Assembly (NCBI RefSeq): GCF_017312485.1
Contig: NZ_BMBA01000002.1
Coordinates: 1,106,635 to 1,170,634 of the forward strand
DNA length: 64,000 bases
DNA from: Clostridium zeae
GTDB lineage: Bacteria; Bacillota; Clostridia; Clostridiales; Clostridiaceae
Direction of reading: 5' to 3'
Part shown: piece after piece, positions 20,859 to 29,701 of the stretch
How positions within the stretch are numbered: the first letter of the stretch is position 1
Layout: the number at the start of each line of letters is the position of its first letter
The notes under the pieces: model-generated
Database searches by the model: none
What the model saw: only the letters and a program-made list of their open reading frames with translations
Told to the model about the DNA's origin: nothing
Position numbers and translations under genes: made by a program

Positions 20859-21968
20859 TTATTTGCTCAAAACTTCTTTAACCTTTTGCAATGCAACCTC
20901 TATAACTTTATCCATATCGTAATATTTGTACTCACCTAAACGTCCACCAAAGATAACCTTATTTTCAGCTTCAGCTGCAACTCTATATTTCTCATACAGT
21001 GAACTATTCTTCTCATCATTTACAGGATAATAGGGCTCATCCCCTAGTTGCCATTCTGCACTATATTCACGGCTTACAACAGTTTTAGGCTGTGTTCCAA
21101 ATTCAAAGTGCTTATGTTCTATAATACGGGTATATGGTGTTTCGCTATCTGTATAATTTACTACCGCATTACCTTGAAAATTTTCCATATCCAAAACTTC
21201 TGTTTCAAACCTTACACTTCTATATTCTAAAATCCCAAACTTATAGTTAAAATATGCATCAATAGGACCAGTATAAACTACTTTATCAGCTGTACTATCC
21301 CATCTTTCTTTATCTTCAAAATAATCTACATTCAACTTTACCTCGATACCCTCTATCATCTTTTCAAGCATTCTAGTATAACCGCCCACTGGTATACCTT
21401 GATATTTAGCATTAAAATAATTATTGTCATAAGTAAATCTTACTGGCAATCTACGAATGATAAATGCAGGCAATTCGTTACAAGGACGTCCCCATTGCTT
21501 TTCAGTATATCCACGTATAAGCTTTTCATATATATCCACACCTACTAAATTTATTGCTTGCTCCTCTAAATTTCTAGGATTTTCAACAAAGCTTTCATTA
21601 CGTTGCTGTTCTATTTTTTTCTTTGCCTCATCAGGTGTTATAACTCCCCACATCTTATTAAATGTATTCATATTAAAAGGCAAATTATATATTTCCCCAT
21701 TATAATTTGCTACAGGACTGTTGGTATATCTATTGAATTCAGCAAATTGATTCACATATTGCCACACTTCTTTATTGTTAGTATGAAAAATATGAGCTCC
21801 ATACTTATGTACTTGGATATCTTCAATTCTTTCACTATAAATATTTCCCGCAACATGACCACGCTTATCAATAATAAGACATGTCTTTCCAGCTTTTCTA
21901 ACCTCATGTGCAAATACTGCACCGTACAATCCTGCCCCCACTATTAAAAAATCATATTTTTTATTCAT
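20859..21968 (-). CDS. glf: UDP-galactopyranose mutase
   Basis: The 369 residues match Glf over their whole length: the FAD-binding GAGLYG at 11-16, VAGNIYSE, KYGAHIFHT and the conserved GYTEKQWGRP. The enzyme converts UDP-galactopyranose to UDP-galactofuranose, the donor for galactofuranose-containing surface glycans. It is the last gene of a leftward series (GH3, GtrA-like, GH3, GT2, glf) and ends at a terminator, which suggests that the adjacent glycosyltransferase handles galactofuranose or a glycan containing it. Confidence 0.95.
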   Translation of the reverse strand: MNKKYDFLIVGAGLYGAVFAHEVRKAGKTCLIIDKRGHVAGNIYSERIEDIQVHKYGAHIFHTNNKEVWQYVNQFAEFNRYTNSPVANYNGEIYNLPFNMNTFNKMWGVITPDEAKKKIEQQRNESFVENPRNLEEQAINLVGVDIYEKLIRGYTEKQWGRPCNELPAFIIRRLPVRFTYDNNYFNAKYQGIPVGGYTRMLEKMIEGIEVKLNVDYFEDKERWDSTADKVVYTGPIDAYFNYKFGILEYRSVRFETEVLDMENFQGNAVVNYTDSETPYTRIIEHKHFEFGTQPKTVVSREYSAEWQLGDEPYYPVNDEKNSSLYEKYRVAAEAENKVIFGGRLGEYKYYDMDKVIEVALQKVKEVLSK

Positions 21969-22216
21969 AACAGTTGTTCTCCTAAATACTTCATTTATTT
22001 AAATCATTTTACCTTTATTTATATCATAAAAATATCTTCCCATGATCTTATTACTTAAGAAAACTCTTGTATGTTAAAAATCTCTGCTGATAACCCAGCT
22101 AAACTTTAAAAAAACAATTTTAGAGTTGTCTCTATTTGATCATGAAAAGATATTTTATTATTACTTATCTTACACCATTATTTGTCAATTCAGTTTTTTC
22201 ACAGAATTATATACAA

Positions 22217-23233
22217 CTAATTAAATCCAACAATTCTTTGAGATATTTTGTATGCACCAACAGCAATACTACGTCCTAATTTACCTGGTAAGTTCATTAT
22301 ACCTCCCATAAAACCGTATCTTAGATTATTGTAAAGCTCAATATCTGTTTCCTTAATATATCTCCATAATTCTCTCTTTTTATCTAGGTTCTCTGTTGTA
22401 CCTGAACGTATTAGAAGTATAGTAGACACTACCGTAACTATCTCTAGATAATTAAACATATACTTTTTGAGCTTTAAGTTTCTAATATTGTCTAACTGCA
22501 CCTGCTCTATCATAAGCTTGTTCACTTTTATTTGTTGATCAATCCTTTTAATCATTACACTCTCATTTACAGATTGATCTCCTCTGCCTATAAAATATCT
22601 ATAGAAATCAACATTAATATAATATATCTTATAAACATGTTCCAGCGGCACATACACAAATAAGTTATCCACATAGAAAGTATGCTTTGGTAGCTCTAAT
22701 CCACACTCTCTCAATAGTTGTGTTCTATAAATAACCGAATGCATCAGTATATATTGCCCTTTTCTAAAACGTTTGATATCATCCCAAGTGAAGACTTTCT
22801 CCTCTGGAAGCACATTTTCATACTTCATGACTTTCTTCTTTTTTGCGCCTTCTTTCTCATAAACAAAATTGCTTATAAGCATATCAATTATAGTTTCATT
22901 CTCAGTAAGATCATCCAATACCTTTAATATCTTTTCATATGCTTCAGCATTGACCCAATCATCACTATCTACAACTTTAAAATACAATCCAGATGCATTT
23001 CTAATACCTGCATTCACCGCTTCTCCATGTCCACCGTTTGGTTGATGTATTGCTTTTACGATAGTTGGATACTTTGCAGCATACTCATCTGCAATTTCTG
23101 CAGTGTTATCTGACGAACCATCATTTACTATCAACAACTCAACCTTTTCCCCTCCAGGCAATAGTGACTCTATGCAGTTTCTCATATACTCTTGTGAATT
23201 ATAGCAAGGAATTGCTACTGATAATAATTTCAT
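22217..23233 (-). CDS. Glycosyltransferase family 2
   Basis: This 338-residue GT-A-fold enzyme has SVAIPCYNSQEYM near the N-terminus, VNDGSSDNT (37-45) and the metal-binding VDSDDW (88-93). The last ~60 residues, with NLRYGFMGGIMNLPGKLGR, form a tail not found in minimal GT2 proteins. No membrane segment is obvious. A GTG at 23239 is an alternative start; the GAGGT site lies about 4 bases from GTG and 10 from this ATG, so the choice is uncertain. Proximity to glf and a GtrA-like gene suggests work on a lipid-linked or cell-surface glycan; donor and acceptor are not known. Confidence 0.85.
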   Translation of the reverse strand: MKLLSVAIPCYNSQEYMRNCIESLLPGGEKVELLIVNDGSSDNTAEIADEYAAKYPTIVKAIHQPNGGHGEAVNAGIRNASGLYFKVVDSDDWVNAEAYEKILKVLDDLTENETIIDMLISNFVYEKEGAKKKKVMKYENVLPEEKVFTWDDIKRFRKGQYILMHSVIYRTQLLRECGLELPKHTFYVDNLFVYVPLEHVYKIYYINVDFYRYFIGRGDQSVNESVMIKRIDQQIKVNKLMIEQVQLDNIRNLKLKKYMFNYLEIVTVVSTILLIRSGTTENLDKKRELWRYIKETDIELYNNLRYGFMGGIMNLPGKLGRSIAVGAYKISQRIVGFN

Positions 23234-23351
23234 ACTCACACTACCTCTACTAATTTTTATAATTAACTTTTGTTATTTCCACTATTATATTAAAATTAAA
23301 ATTCTTCATGCTTGTCTATATAGATTTTAACATAATGCTTAAGCATATTGC

Positions 23352-25769
23352 TTATTTATTTTTTTCCATATTTAACTTCTTACTTCTCTCCTTTAATAAA
23401 TGTACCAATCCTTTGAAGAATTGTCCATTTACCATCATAAGTATGCCATCCAACATAGGCATATTAATTACCCCACCTGTTACTCTAGCTACTCCTCTAA
23501 AAGGCATATGGTATATAGACATCATGATAATATTAGCCGTACTCCTTTTCCCAATCTTTCTTAAAAACCAGTATGCAAAAACAATCATATAATATGAAAA
23601 TCTTGCAAATATCCCCTTTGCATACTGACACTGAGCAATAGTATCGTTATAGCCTAATGGTTTTGATTTATCCCATTTTGAAACAGGCACCTTTCGTCCA
23701 ATTAATCTTTCAAACTCATCTATGGAAACATTATTAGTTTTGCCTAAATAGTACGACGGAAGAGTTTCTTTATCATATGGAAGCGGAGCTCCCGTACCTT
23801 CAATAAAAATAGTATCCTTCAATCTAATATCAGCACTAGATGCACCTATCATTATTTCATACTCTGACTCTTCAACTTCCCACTTATTAGTCTTAACATT
23901 AAAATAACGAAAAGTTTTATCATCAAAAGGTATGCTTACAGTCTTTGTTTCTCCAGCATTTATAAATATCTTTGTAAATCCCTTTAATTCCTTCTTTGGC
24001 CTAAAGATCTCTTTAGATTTACATCCAATGTATAATTGGGCAATCTCCATGCCAGCAACACTGCCCGAATTCTTCAATTTAAAGGTTGCTCCATATCTAC
24101 TAACATGAATATCTGAATACTCGAAGGTTGTATAACTTAATCCGTATCCAAAAGGAAATAGTACATTAACATCAGCCGTATCATAATAACGATAACCAAT
24201 ATATATACCTTCCCTATACTCTACGCTAACCTCTTTACCTGGAAAGTTATAAAAGGATGGTGTGTCCTCATAACGAATTGGGTAAGTTTCTGCTAATTTT
24301 CCAGATGGATTAACATCGCCTGATAATATTCTAAGTATAGCTCTAGAGCCAGCCTGTCCACCAAGGTATCCATGAAGCACAGCCTTAGCCTTATTTATCC
24401 AAGGCATTTCCACCGCAGAGCCACAGGATAAAATTGCTATAATATTTGAGTTAACTGTATATAATGCATTCAAAAGATCTATCTGATTTTCAGGAATGCT
24501 CATACTTTGTCTATCCAAACCATCAGCTTCAGTAACTTCATCTAATCCTATATATAAAAGAATAACATCTGCTTTTCTTGCAAGCTCGCATGCCTTCTCT
24601 ATTTTTTTCTTATTTTTCTTACCGTAACGTTCAAAACCAGGTTCATATCCAATACTTACTATTCCTGACTCATTGAAACAATCCATTGTGTGATCTAGTA
24701 TGGTCGGATTTACTATAGAGGAACCAGCCCCTTGATAACGAGCATTTTTTGCAAATTCACCAATTACGGCAACCTTTTTACCGTATTTAAGAGGTAGTAT
24801 ATTCTCATCATTTTTAAGCAACACTATAGACTCTTCTGCAACCTTTTGTGCTACTCTATGATGTTTATCCACATCAAATTCTATATGTGGTCTCTTGTAA
24901 ACCTCCTCAGTGGTAAAGATAAGTTCAAGCAATCTATCAACACACTGATCCAATACTTCTTCTTTAATTTTTCCACCTTTTATTGCCTGAATTATTTCTT
25001 CATTTGTCTCACCTGCTGTTGTAGGCATCTCTAACTCATTACCAGCAATTAACCCTGATATACGGTCATTACTTCCGCCCCAATCAGTTATTACACAGCC
25101 TTTGTAATTCCATTCTCCACGTAGGATATCCTTCATAAGATGTATGTTTTCATTTGTATAAGTACCATTTAATTTATTGTAAGATGACATTATAGTCTTG
25201 GTTCTACCTTCTTTAATCGCAATTTCAAATGCAGTTAGATATATTTCTCTAAGGGTTCTCTCATCAACTATAGTATCAATAGCCATACGTCTCTCTTCTT
25301 GATTGTTAACACAAAAATGCTTAACACAGGCAGAGATCCCCTGAGATTGGATTCCTCTTATATAACCTGCTGCCATTTTACCTGCAAGATATGGATCTTC
25401 ACTAAAATACTGAAAGTTTCTACCGCATAGAGGATTTCTTTTCATATTGACTCCTGGTCCTAGCAGTACATTAACTTTTTGAGAAATGGCTTCTTCACCT
25501 AGATATTCTCCAACTCTTTCTCCTAATTCATCATTCCAACTATTTGCTACAGTTGCAGCGGTTGGAAAGCACGTCGCTGGAATCCCCACATTAAGTCCTA
25601 AATGATCTGCAGCTACTGCTTGTTTTCTAATACCATGAGGTCCGTCAGCAAGAAACATACTATTAATTCCAAGACGCTCTATCTCTTGAGTCTGCCAAAA
25701 ATCTTTTCCTGACATTAAAGACGCTTTTTCTTCTAAAGTCATTTTCTCAATCAATTCTCTATACTTCAT
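23352..25769 (-). CDS. Glycoside hydrolase family 3 enzyme with C-terminal extension (copy 1)
   Basis: The 805 residues include a GH3 N-terminal barrel (about 1-300; nucleophile Asp229 in VITDWGG; KHFCVNNQE at 150-158), a GH3 C-terminal domain (about 320-530), and an FnIII-like domain starting around YPF/LFPFGYGLSYTTFEYSD. After the normal GH3 end there is a further ~110-residue segment with aromatic and hydrophobic runs (FSYYMIVFAYWFLRK, MMSIYHMPFRG). No signal peptide is seen, so the enzyme is probably cytoplasmic or membrane-associated through this tail. It closely resembles the protein at 27016-29463, indicating duplication. Substrate: a beta-glucoside or related glycan, not resolvable. 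Confidence 0.9.
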   Translation of the reverse strand: MKYRELIEKMTLEEKASLMSGKDFWQTQEIERLGINSMFLADGPHGIRKQAVAADHLGLNVGIPATCFPTAATVANSWNDELGERVGEYLGEEAISQKVNVLLGPGVNMKRNPLCGRNFQYFSEDPYLAGKMAAGYIRGIQSQGISACVKHFCVNNQEERRMAIDTIVDERTLREIYLTAFEIAIKEGRTKTIMSSYNKLNGTYTNENIHLMKDILRGEWNYKGCVITDWGGSNDRISGLIAGNELEMPTTAGETNEEIIQAIKGGKIKEEVLDQCVDRLLELIFTTEEVYKRPHIEFDVDKHHRVAQKVAEESIVLLKNDENILPLKYGKKVAVIGEFAKNARYQGAGSSIVNPTILDHTMDCFNESGIVSIGYEPGFERYGKKNKKKIEKACELARKADVILLYIGLDEVTEADGLDRQSMSIPENQIDLLNALYTVNSNIIAILSCGSAVEMPWINKAKAVLHGYLGGQAGSRAILRILSGDVNPSGKLAETYPIRYEDTPSFYNFPGKEVSVEYREGIYIGYRYYDTADVNVLFPFGYGLSYTTFEYSDIHVSRYGATFKLKNSGSVAGMEIAQLYIGCKSKEIFRPKKELKGFTKIFINAGETKTVSIPFDDKTFRYFNVKTNKWEVEESEYEIMIGASSADIRLKDTIFIEGTGAPLPYDKETLPSYYLGKTNNVSIDEFERLIGRKVPVSKWDKSKPLGYNDTIAQCQYAKGIFARFSYYMIVFAYWFLRKIGKRSTANIIMMSIYHMPFRGVARVTGGVINMPMLDGILMMVNGQFFKGLVHLLKERSKKLNMEKNK

Positions 25770-25901
25770 CTTCTATTCCTCTTTTAGCATTTACAGCCAA
25801 AAACAACAACTGCTGAAATGCCTAACTCAATTTTGAAATCTAATTATTGTCTAATATGTGTTCTTATTTATGACAGATCTTATAAACTGAATATCAATTT
25901 A

Positions 25902-25937
25902 CTTTAAAAAGTTTCTTATAAAAGAGGCTTTTTAAAG
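25902..25937. promoter_or_regulatory. Inverted repeat near the putative start of GH3 copy 1 transcription
   Basis: CTTTAAAAAG (25902-25911) and CTTTTTAAAG (25928-25937) are exact inverted copies 16 bases apart. They lie just downstream of a minus-strand TATAAT (25946-25941) and about 135 bases upstream of the ATG, a place where an operator or leader hairpin could act. The function is inferred from position only. Confidence 0.35.
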
Positions 25938-26164
25938 CAAATTATACCATTTAGAATCATTATAATTTAAAACAACTACATCATCAAGTATCAACCCTAA
26001 AAGAAAAAAATGTCATTGCCATTTGTATTAATCTATTAATCTTTAATGTGATATTAATAGATTTTGTTACAACTTTAGTTCGAATGTAAAAAAATTTAAA
26101 ACTATCTTTTTCCTTAAACTCAAAGTAAAGATCTTACTATACCTATTTATAAATAGTAGTTTTT

Positions 26165-26205
26165 ATGAAAAACAGCTTCAAGTTATACCTGAAACTGTTT
26201 TTCAT
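26165..26205 (-). terminator. Possible terminator of the GH3-GtrA transcript
   Basis: ATGAAAAACAGCTTCA pairs with TGAAACTGTTTTTCAT (one mismatch). It lies 165 bases past the GtrA-like stop codon. The tail on the minus strand is not a clean T-run, so its role is uncertain. Confidence 0.4.
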
Positions 26206-26369
26206 ATTTATTTAGATAAAAACTTATGGTGCTGTTAAAGCACCGTGTTGAACATAGACAAACTTTCATATTATATCGGGTTGCAATAGATATTTTGGAA
26301 CTACATCTATAATTTTATCAAGCAAAGGGGATCGCATTAATATAGCTTTTAAGTATTATTACGTTAAAG

Positions 26370-27014
26370 CTACCTTGTACCCACAACTTTCTCTTCAGTA
26401 TCATCCTTAAATATTATCTTGAATATAGGGAAGAATACCCAGAAGGAAATAGCACAATTTATAATCATTGTTATGAAATCTGCTATGGTTTCACCAACTG
26501 ATCCCATTCCAAATGTATTCATCAACAAATTGTATATTGGAGCTTTATAAAGTCCTTGGAGTGCAGCTGCACCTATTGATATAACAATATATGCTACTAC
26601 ATACCAAAATGCAGATTTCCAAATATTATTATTGGATTTGAAGGTTATATTTCTTTGTGCAAAAAAGTTAATGACTTGCGCGATTGCCATAGTTATTTGA
26701 ACTGCAAGGAAATAAGCTAGTCCTCCGCCACCGCCTGATGAAATTGCACCTGCTGCATAGTTAAATACATAATAAACACTTCCATCAAAATTATGTCCAA
26801 CTTGAAGCACTTGAAAATTGGAATCTACAAGTGAAGTAAGTCCAAATATCTCCTTAAATAAAGGCATTAATATCATTTGCAGAACTGTTATACCGTTGCT
26901 TAGCATAAAGAATACTAAGAATTGAGCTGTGCCAGGATGTTTTTCCTTATACTTTGTCCATAAGTCTATTACACCTGAAAATATACTTTTATTCTTTACT
27001 TTACTGTTGCTCAT
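26370..27014 (-). CDS. GtrA-like membrane protein
   Basis: The 214 residues contain four to five membrane segments and the GtrA-type pattern QFLVFFMLSNGITVLQM (about 31-47) and NFFAQRNITFK. GtrA-family proteins are thought to move or present polyprenyl-phosphate-linked sugars across the membrane. It is longer than typical GtrA (about 120-150 residues), with a glycine-rich insert (SSGGGGGLAYF). Its ATG lies 1 base past the stop of the upstream GH3 gene, and its RBS (GGAG) is inside that gene, so the two are translationally coupled. The partner glycosyltransferase is probably the GT2 at 22217-23233. Confidence 0.7.
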   Translation of the reverse strand: MSNSKVKNKSIFSGVIDLWTKYKEKHPGTAQFLVFFMLSNGITVLQMILMPLFKEIFGLTSLVDSNFQVLQVGHNFDGSVYYVFNYAAGAISSGGGGGLAYFLAVQITMAIAQVINFFAQRNITFKSNNNIWKSAFWYVVAYIVISIGAAALQGLYKAPIYNLLMNTFGMGSVGETIADFITMIINCAISFWVFFPIFKIIFKDDTEEKVVGTR

Positions 27015-27015
27015 T

Positions 27016-29463
27016 TTAACTCTCCTTTATAACCTTTGCTATTGTCTCATCACTTCTAATGCCTTTAATAAGCTTGCTTCTTTCCTTTAATAAATGGCTT
27101 AACCCCTTAAAGAAATGTCCATTTGCAATCATTAATATCCCATCTACCATAGGCATATTAACAACACCACCTGTCATCCTTGCTATACCTCTAAATGGCA
27201 TATGGTATATAGACATCATGATTACATTAGCTGTCATTCTTTTGCCTATTTTTCTTAAAAACCAATATGCAAAAGTAATCATATGGAATGCAAATCTCGC
27301 AAACCATCCTTTGGCATACTGACATTGTGCAATAGTATCGTTGTATCCAATAGGTTTCTTTCTATCCCACGTTGATACAGGAACTTTACGTCCAATTAAA
27401 GTTTCAAACTCCTCTTTACCAACATTGTTCGCTTTTCCTGAATAATATGATGGAAGTAACTCTTTGTTATATGGAAGCGGTGCTCCAGTGCCCTCAATAA
27501 AAATACTGTCTATCAGTCTTATATCATCACTTGATGCACCAATCAATATTTTATAATCTGACTGTTCTACTTCCCATTTATTTGTTTTCACATTAAAATA
27601 TCTGAAGGTCTTGTCATCAAAAGGTATTGTCACAGTTTTTGTTTCACCTGGGTCTATAAATACTTTTGCAAATCCCTTTAGTTCTTTTTTAGGTCTAAAT
27701 ATTTCCTTAGATCTGCATCCTACATATAATTGAGCAACTTCCATTCCAGGAACAGTTCCAGTGTTTCTTATCTTAAAAGTAACCTTATCTTTATTAACTT
27801 TAATATCTGAATATTCGAAGGTTGTATAACTTAGTCCATATCCGAAAGGGAAAAGAACATCTATATTAGCTGTATCGTAGTATCGATATCCTATATAGAC
27901 AGCTTCCCTATACTCTACGCTTACTTCCTTTCCCGGAAAATTATCAAAGGAAGGAGTATCTTCATAATGTAATGGATATGTCTCAGCTAATTTTCCTGAA
28001 GGATTTACCTCACCTGACAGAACTCTAAGCATTGCACTTGAACCTGCTTGGCCACCTAAATAACCATGCAATACTGCCTTTACTTTTTTTATCCATGGCA
28101 TTTCTATAGCAGAACCACAGGATAATATCACAACGATATTTTGATTAACTTCATATAAAGCATTCAATAGATCTATCTGATTATCTGGAATCTTCATGTC
28201 TTGTCTATCTAGTCCCTCAGCTTCAGTAGCCTCATCTAAACCAATATATAAAAGGATGACATCTGCTTTTTTAGCAAGTTCACATGCCTTCTCTATTTTT
28301 TTCTTACTCTTTTTCCCATAACGTTCAAAACCTGATTCATATCCAACACTTATAAATTCTGATTCCTTAAAGCAATCCAATGAATTATGCAACATAGTAG
28401 GATTCACGATAGATGAACCTGCACCTTGATATCGTGGTTTTTCCGCAAAGTCCCCTATTATAGCAACTTGCGTTCCTTTTTTTAGAGGTAATATGTTTTC
28501 ATCATTTTTTAGAAGGACTATTGATTCTTCTGCAACTTTTTGAGCTATCCTATGATGTTTTTCTTTACTAAACTCACTACTAGATTCCTTATATATTTCC
28601 TCTGTAGTAAAAATAAGATCAAGTAATCTATCTACACATTGATCTAATACTTCCTCTTTCATTCTTCCACTTTTAATTGCCTGAATTATTTCTTCATTAG
28701 TCTCACCTGCAGTTGTAGGCATCTCCAACTCATTACCAGCTATTAATCCCGCTACACGATCGTTGCTTCCGCCCCAATCTGTAATCACTACTCCATTAAA
28801 GCCCCACTCTCCACGAAGTATGTCATACATAAGATGGACATTTTCATTTGTATAGGTACCATTTAGCAGATTATAGGAGGACATTATAGATTTGGTCTTA
28901 CCTTCTTTAACTGCAATTTCAAATGCAGTTAAATATACTTCTCTAAGGGTCCTTTCATCTACAACAGTATCAATTGCCATACGTCTTTCTTCCTGATTAT
29001 TTACACAAAAATGCTTAACGCAGGCTGAAATTCCTTGAGATTGAATTCCTCTTATGTATCCTGCTGCTATCTTACCAGCAAGATATGGATCTTCACTAAA
29101 ATACTCAAAATTTCTTCCACATAAAGGATTCCTCTTCATATTAATCCCTGGCCCCAAAAGTACATTAACTTTTTGTGCAACCGCTTCTCTACCAAGATAC
29201 TCTCCAATCTCTTCTCCTAAAGCTTCATTCCAACTATTTGCTACCGTTGCTGAAGTTGGAAAGCAAGTTGCTGGAATACTTGGATTAAGCCCAAGATGAT
29301 CTGCAGCTGCAGCTTGTTTTCTAATACCATGTGGACCATCAGACAGAAACATGCTACCTATGTTTAAACGTGCAATATCCATGGATTGCCAAAAATCCTT
29401 GCCGGATGTTAGTGATGCTTTTTCTTCTAAAGTCATGCGACTTATTATTTCTGCATATTTCAT
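27016..29463 (-). CDS. Glycoside hydrolase family 3 enzyme with C-terminal extension (copy 2)
   Basis: The 815 residues have the same architecture and residue numbering as the protein at 23352-25769: barrel with nucleophile Asp229 (VITDWGG), GH3 C-terminal domain, FnIII-like domain, and the same unusual ~110-residue tail (FAFHMITFAYWFLRK, SIYHMPFRG). The two copies agree at most positions throughout, tails included. No signal peptide is visible. It is translationally coupled to the GtrA-like gene, which suggests enzyme and membrane protein act on the same glycan. GAGGTG precedes the ATG. Confidence 0.9.
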   Translation of the reverse strand: MKYAEIISRMTLEEKASLTSGKDFWQSMDIARLNIGSMFLSDGPHGIRKQAAAADHLGLNPSIPATCFPTSATVANSWNEALGEEIGEYLGREAVAQKVNVLLGPGINMKRNPLCGRNFEYFSEDPYLAGKIAAGYIRGIQSQGISACVKHFCVNNQEERRMAIDTVVDERTLREVYLTAFEIAVKEGKTKSIMSSYNLLNGTYTNENVHLMYDILRGEWGFNGVVITDWGGSNDRVAGLIAGNELEMPTTAGETNEEIIQAIKSGRMKEEVLDQCVDRLLDLIFTTEEIYKESSSEFSKEKHHRIAQKVAEESIVLLKNDENILPLKKGTQVAIIGDFAEKPRYQGAGSSIVNPTMLHNSLDCFKESEFISVGYESGFERYGKKSKKKIEKACELAKKADVILLYIGLDEATEAEGLDRQDMKIPDNQIDLLNALYEVNQNIVVILSCGSAIEMPWIKKVKAVLHGYLGGQAGSSAMLRVLSGEVNPSGKLAETYPLHYEDTPSFDNFPGKEVSVEYREAVYIGYRYYDTANIDVLFPFGYGLSYTTFEYSDIKVNKDKVTFKIRNTGTVPGMEVAQLYVGCRSKEIFRPKKELKGFAKVFIDPGETKTVTIPFDDKTFRYFNVKTNKWEVEQSDYKILIGASSDDIRLIDSIFIEGTGAPLPYNKELLPSYYSGKANNVGKEEFETLIGRKVPVSTWDRKKPIGYNDTIAQCQYAKGWFARFAFHMITFAYWFLRKIGKRMTANVIMMSIYHMPFRGIARMTGGVVNMPMVDGILMIANGHFFKGLSHLLKERSKLIKGIRSDETIAKVIKES

Positions 29464-29481
29464 ATCTCACCTCTATATATT

Positions 29482-29531
29482 GATGTACCACTTCATTATA
29501 AAATTTATATTTTGGATTGAAGTGTTTCATC
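29482..29531. repeat. Dispersed palindromic repeat, short copy
   Basis: GATGTACCACTTCA (29482-29495) pairs with TGAAGTGTTTCATC (29518-29531), leaving a 22-base AT-rich loop. It lies upstream of GH3 copy 2 and directly beside the longer copy at 29541. Confidence 0.7.
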
Positions 29532-29540
29532 TTTAATATA

Positions 29541-29635
29541 GATGAACCACTTCATACTTAAATCTATATTTTCAAATTCTCCTCTCAGAACCCAGAAGAG
29601 TTTTGAAAATAGATTTCGGATTGAAGTGTTTCATC
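29541..29635. repeat. Dispersed palindromic repeat, full-length copy
   Basis: This 95-base element can fold into one long imperfect hairpin. The outer arms are GATGAACCACTTCA and TGAAGTGTTTCATC; inner arms AAATCTATATTTTCAAA and TTTTGAAAATAGATTT pair around CTCCTCT/AGAAGAG. It is the best preserved member of a family with about ten copies in the window. No coding capacity is present. Confidence 0.8.
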
Positions 29636-29638
29636 TTT

Positions 29639-29667
29639 AGCCGAGACTGCCTTAAGGCAGTCTGGCT
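29639..29667 (+). terminator. Strong hairpin with rightward T-tract
   Basis: AGACTGCC/GGCAGTCT is a perfect palindrome extended by AGCC/GGCT with a one-base bulge, followed on the plus strand by GTTTAATTTTTTT. As an intrinsic terminator it would stop rightward transcription, although both flanking genes run leftward; the upstream A-tract could let it work both ways after the GH3 gene at 29702. Confidence 0.5.
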
Positions 29668-29701
29668 GTTTAATTTTTTTATATCAGGAATTTATAAAAT
29701 T

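Larger units (their letters stand above)
25770..26369. other. 600-base intergenic region between GtrA-like and GH3 genes
   Basis: It holds the promoter region of GH3 copy 1 and the 3' region of the GtrA-like gene. Visible elements are a minus-strand TATAAT at 25946-25941, an inverted repeat at 25902-25937 and a hairpin at 26165-26205. No credible open frame is present. Confidence 0.5.

Noticed and set aside
27059-27322. Antisense open frames inside the GH3, malic enzyme, MCP and other genes
   Set aside because: These mirror the coding frames of well-supported genes on the other strand and lack ribosome sites.
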